Positions 60,089-64,000 of a DNA stretch of 64,000 nucleotides are shown here, one piece after another; the stretch's first letter is position 1; each line of letters begins with the position of its first letter. Origin of the DNA: Gordius sp. MW1. Lineage: Eukaryota; Nematomorpha; Gordioida; Gordea; Gordiidae. The position numbers and the translations under genes are program-made. The notes under the pieces are model-generated. The model did no database searches, was not told where the DNA came from, and saw nothing but the letters and a program-made list of their open reading frames with translations. Where the stretch lies: contig OZ038529.1 of NCBI GenBank assembly GCA_964036665.1, positions 4,882,501 through 4,946,500 on the forward strand, in the 5' to 3' direction.

Positions 60089-60299
60089 AGAGTGTTTAAA
60101 ATTTACAAATTAAAGTGCAATTTATGAAACTAATTCATATCAGAAATTTTGATTAACTAAATTCATATGTATGATTTATTATAGAGATATATAAATATGA
60201 TAGCATCAACATCGAGTCACATTTAATTTAAATATATAGTTCTTCTAATAAATTATTTAAAATTCAACTTCCTTTTATTTGTTTTATATATGTCTACTA

Positions 60300-60625
60300 A
60301 GCTCGACCCTATGACGAATGACGTTCTCATGACAAAAATGGGTATTTAACCTATGGCGGATATGATTAACGAAAATCGGCTAAGGTCGTATGGGCATAGA
60401 CTAAGAAGGGACACGGATGAAGTAAATCGAAAAGTACTGGACATGGAGGTACCGGGAAAGAGATAAAGAGTGCAATTCTGTGTCACGTGGAAAGGGCAAG
60501 TCGATAGAGTTATGAAAACTAAAGAGATTAGTCAAGACATGGCACTGACCTGGTCAAAATGGAAGAAACTTATCAAAACAAACCCCACGAATGTGGGACC
60601 AAATACTGATAAAGAAGAAGATATA
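60300..60625 (+). mobile_element. RTE-type LINE 3' fragment
   Basis: The plus-strand frame gives MADMINENRLRSYGHRLRRD, then a VNRKVLDMEVPGK segment, the C-terminus of LINE ORF2. It ends in GTGGGACCAAATACTGATAA and an AAGAAG tail, the same as the other copies. Confidence 0.8.
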
Positions 60626-60964
60626 TTTTTATGTAATTTAAATTAATAAGAACTACCACTTTACACTATTTAATTACATTTTAAAAATATTATTTTGTTG
60701 ATGCATTTTACCTTTCACAAGTCAAATTTAAATTTGCGTCCAAACTAAAACAATCAGATTTAAAAAAACAAAAGGAATTTAATTAACTAAATGAATGAAT
60801 GATCTTCAATTACATTTCGATATAACTTTAATGTAAAAGATATGTCCCGTGTATTTTGCAATATAAGATTCATAACCTTTGACCGTAAACTTTAAATCCA
60901 ACCCACCAGACCCGAAACCATATTAAAATTTTCAACCCGAGTCACCCGTGCAGTTCTCTAACCC

Positions 60965-61512
60965 AACATAATAACGAAAGACATTCAAACGACATCTCCT
61001 TGGTGTTATGCCAATGATATAGTGCCATGCTAAGAGACAAAGGAGATAGTAATCGAAGAAGCCGAAATGTGGTCAAAACGCTTATGTGGATATGAATAAG
61101 AACGTTTAAGGCAGCCAATCGCTAGATGAGTATCTAAAGTAACTAAAAGTAGACATGATACATACCTCGGCTTGCTACTTTAAGGGGTAGTTTGTGCAAT
61201 TTAAGTCAATTCCTGGATCCAAAAAGGATGGCTCAAAAAGGAAAGTATATGCGGTATAATGCTACAGGAAAATACCAATATGGTTGATTCATCGTAATAC
61301 CATTGTTACTTTAAATATGGGCACTAAACGTCACGGAAGAAAAGTTATTGCAGGCCACGGAGACTTGGGGTATACAAAACACGACCATATGACAAATGAC
61401 TTTTCAGAACAAAAATGAATTATTAACCTATGGCGGACTTGATTAAAGAAGATCGGTCAAAACAAACCCCACTATTGTGGGACCAAATTTTTGATAAAGA
61501 AGAAGAAAAGGA
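60965..61512 (+). mobile_element. RTE-type LINE fragment with mutated YADD
   Basis: PWCYANDIVPC near 61,005 corresponds to the RT catalytic (Y)ADD box, with the first Asp changed to Asn. IVIEEAEMWSKRL follows. The copy ends with GTGGGACCAAATTTTTGATA and an AAGAAGAAG tail near 61,512. Confidence 0.75.
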
Positions 61513-61514
61513 TA

Positions 61515-63535
61515 TAATTACTTAATAGCAATTTTTTAAATCAAATAGGAATCTGCATACAATAAAGTCTTTAACAAGATATTCGTTTGTAAATAAAGAC
61601 TAAGCAAATCAAAAAACAATAGGAATTATAATAAAATTATTAACTAGTTATTCTGGAATCAAATATGACTTCAACTATAGTACGAACTTTTAACAGCAAG
61701 ATATTTGTTAAATATAGAACTTTATAAATTAAGAAATACTAAACATGATAACTGAATTAGTGATTATTTAAATCAAATAGGAACCAGATATTTTATGTGT
61801 TAGTATGAATTAAAAAGCTTCGAAGTATATTGAAATACCATTTAAAAAACAAAACTTAAAATATATCATATATGAATGTAGGAAAGTTACTGGGAAATAT
61901 AATTCTCGTCGCAATTTTCTCGGCAAATTTCTCTAATGTGCCATTTCTACTTATATCTATATAAAAGCCATTAAATCAGATTTTAAAATTTTAGCTCAAT
62001 TTATTATTAAAGTTTTATAGCTGCACTACTGCCAAAGGATAGTTTGCCAACTAGCTCAAAATCGAAAACTTTAAAAACTGTTTAAATATATTTTATAGCT
62101 GTCACTCATTCTAAACAGATTAATACAACTCGATTTAAGTAAAAGTAGTTTATTTATATATTTGACAATAATACCAATTTGCCTTCTCTTATTGAAATTT
62201 TCGACACCAATTGGTGAAAATTGGTTTAAAGTCGTAGGGTTCTTATATATTTTGTAAAAATCTTACAATCGTCTTTCTCAACCCATCCAACATGTTTATA
62301 CGCGACTTATATAAAATTTCGTTAAAAGTCTTTATAGTCTTAAAATTATTATTAATACATTATTAGAATTTACCTAAATGACAAACTAACTTTGGTATGA
62401 GACTTAGCAATTTTTACGTCAAATATTTTAAATAATTTGGGCTTACATTTTAATAGTTCACGCTCAAACGGGGTTTAATTACTAAGATATTAAGGTTAGA
62501 AGGGAAATACGTTCCCTTCCACCCCCTCCCCTATTTCGATTAAGAATGTTATATTTTCTAAGGCCTCAAGTTTATATACTATTAGAACACACATAAACTT
62601 ATATATGTTCTAATGGTGTTTAATTATATAATTAAATATATGGTCAAATCATAAAAATTCGGAACTTTGAGGTTTATTCTTTTCTCTAAGGTAGAGTTTG
62701 CTCAAAATATTCTTTATACTCAATTCATTTATTTTATAAAATAGTAATTTGTAACATACAACATTTTTAATAAACTTTTATGCCCTTTATTAAGTTTTAA
62801 GATATTTTATTTTGAGGGACGCCTTAAACTTAACTTACATCAGCGATTATTATAGATAGCAATTTTGAAACCATTACCATTTCTTCGTTGGCAGTTTAAA
62901 TAAATATATTACATTTTCTTATATAAAATTTTGTTTGAAATGATGGTAATGCGTCTTACTAATAATATAATTGCCTTTTGTTTGCAATAACTTATGTTAT
63001 AACTAGATATTTAAGCATGGATTATTATCAAATCTTTCAAGACATTCTAGAATTGACCGATATGGTAAGCTATACATTTTATTACAACGAAATAAGTATC
63101 ATATTTGTAAAAGATTATAATTTATAAAGAAGTACAGGGATATGGTTACGTTTACGTAGGCTAGTATCAGATGTTTATAATAGTCTATGAGATCAATAAT
63201 TTATTTTGCATTGAATTTAAAGAGCAAACAATATTTTATTAGCAATATTTACGGCAATTTGTTGATGTAAAAACAACTTGTTTTCTAAATTACATTCTGC
63301 GAGATTGTTAAATGCTTAGCTTTTAAAGTCACACATAAATTATGTGAGTATATAAAATTAAGTGCGTTTCGCAATATCTGAATTTAAGCCATTTATTATT
63401 TATGGAGCGTACGACTTTTTAAATTTGTAAGGCACTTGCTTTATTTGACCCTCAATAGCGAGACTCTACTCTACAAATGTCGTATAAAAACTTCGAAGGG
63501 TTGTTATAAAAAGGCAAACATTTTATAAATATTTT
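61515..63535. other. No recognisable gene
   Basis: AT-rich intergenic DNA, with no exon or element I can support. Confidence 0.45.
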
Positions 63536-63539
63536 ATAT

Positions 63540-63835
63540 CGAACTAGCTGTGCCCGGCCAAGCGTTGCTTTGGCTCAGTCCTTAAGTGGTTAAATAAGTA
63601 TAACCTATTAATAAGACTTATCTAAAATAAGGTCATATATGAAATAATTTATAATGTGAAAGGTCCTAATGCTAATGCAAATATATATCCATAATTTTAT
63701 TGAAGAGCGATATAAAATATTTATTAATACATCTACAATGCTAAGGCAATAATCTGGCCAAATTTGGTGGCAATCGGTTGAGAACTTCAAAAGTTATTAG
63801 CGCACAAAAAACGGTATGATCCGTGGTATGAGGAC
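63540..63835. repeat. Degenerate dispersed repeat, unclassified
   Basis: Starts near AACTAGCTGTGCCCGGCCAA. About 200 bp later it holds CCAAATTTGGTGGCAATCGG and a TTGAGAACTTCAAAAGTTAT segment. This wording resembles a widespread arthropod repeat, but I cannot assign it. Confidence 0.4.
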
Positions 63836-64000
63836 ATCTTCTCCATTGAAAGGTCCAGTCAAAATCTAATAAAAAGGGGAGAAATGCTAAAAGAAAAATA
63901 AAATTATAGAATTTAAAAGGTGATTATACGCGAATAAAATCAATGGACTTTAATGGTAATTGCTAAAAGTTATGGGTGGATAAATAGAAATAATACTAAC

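Larger units (their letters stand above)
59691..60960. mobile_element. hAT-like element, copy 4, with nested insertions
   Basis: The left end TAGAGAACTGCA and the inverted right end TGCAGTTCTCTA are flanked by acacaaca (59,683-59,690) and acccaaca (60,961-60,968), an 8-bp duplication with one mismatch. Subterminal CAACCCGAACCCGAC repeats line the left side (59,715-59,885) and appear again at 60,900-60,945. The right-end sequence shares TAGAGnnCTGCACGGG with the left end of the 6,746 copy. A MITE (59,939-60,088) and a LINE fragment (60,300-60,625) are nested inside. Confidence 0.8.

Overview
This is a piece of an AT-rich metazoan (invertebrate) nuclear genome. Two host genes are broken into exons with GT/AG junctions. 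The rest is mostly transposable elements, miniature repeats and a nuclear copy of mitochondrial DNA. The mitochondrial fragment keeps TGA where Trp is expected in ND1 and has the order 12S - tRNA-Val - 16S, which fits an animal. I cannot name the species. An arthropod or other protostome is plausible, but the window does not prove it.

Layout. 1-2.8 kb: two decayed LINE reverse-transcriptase fragments on the minus strand. 4.0-6.3 kb: a G-rich minisatellite that changes orientation near 4,540, giving a large inverted repeat. 6.7-9.4 kb: a hAT-like element with an 8-bp target duplication, a MITE, and a pogo-like Tc1/mariner element. 9.7-14.0 kb: a probable piggyBac-type element with hairpin termini carrying GGGGTC/GACCCC, filled with other repeats. 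14-21.5 kb: AT-rich DNA with a few MITEs and no recognisable gene. 21.9-22.5 kb (minus): one exon of an unrecognised N-glycosylated membrane protein. 22.86-31.49 kb: a piggyBac-like transposon with TTAA flanks, split by a complete-ended Ty3/mdg4 LTR retrotransposon (23,280-29,178; 5-bp duplication gatat). 32.2-33.5 kb: an older Ty3 pol relic.

34.06-40.13 kb (plus): the HRD1/synoviolin ER ubiquitin-ligase gene in ten coding exons (about 583 codons). 41.1-42.1 kb: an element with 20-bp perfect terminal inverted repeats and an internal tandem array. 42.5-45.2 kb: mitochondrial insert (ND1; then 12S, tRNA-Val, 16S), itself hit by a hAT-like element. 45.3-47.5 kb: a LINE copy and a long foldback element. 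48.8-51.0 kb (plus): the Abl-interactor (Abi) gene in seven coding exons (429 codons), with introns as short as 36-40 bp. 52-56 kb: inverted repeats and a MITE inside a tandem array. 57-61.5 kb: LINE endonuclease/RT fragments, a FLYWCH-like zinc-finger ORF and a hAT-like element. 61.5-64 kb: AT-rich DNA with one degenerate repeat.

The two host genes act in unrelated processes: ER-associated degradation for HRD1, and WAVE-complex actin signalling for Abi. Nothing suggests they work together. The strongest structural stories are the nesting and relative timing of the mobile elements, the inverted G-rich array, the minimal introns, and a family of hAT-like elements loaded with CCCGA/GGGC motifs. 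All family calls were made by eye from motifs, without database searches.
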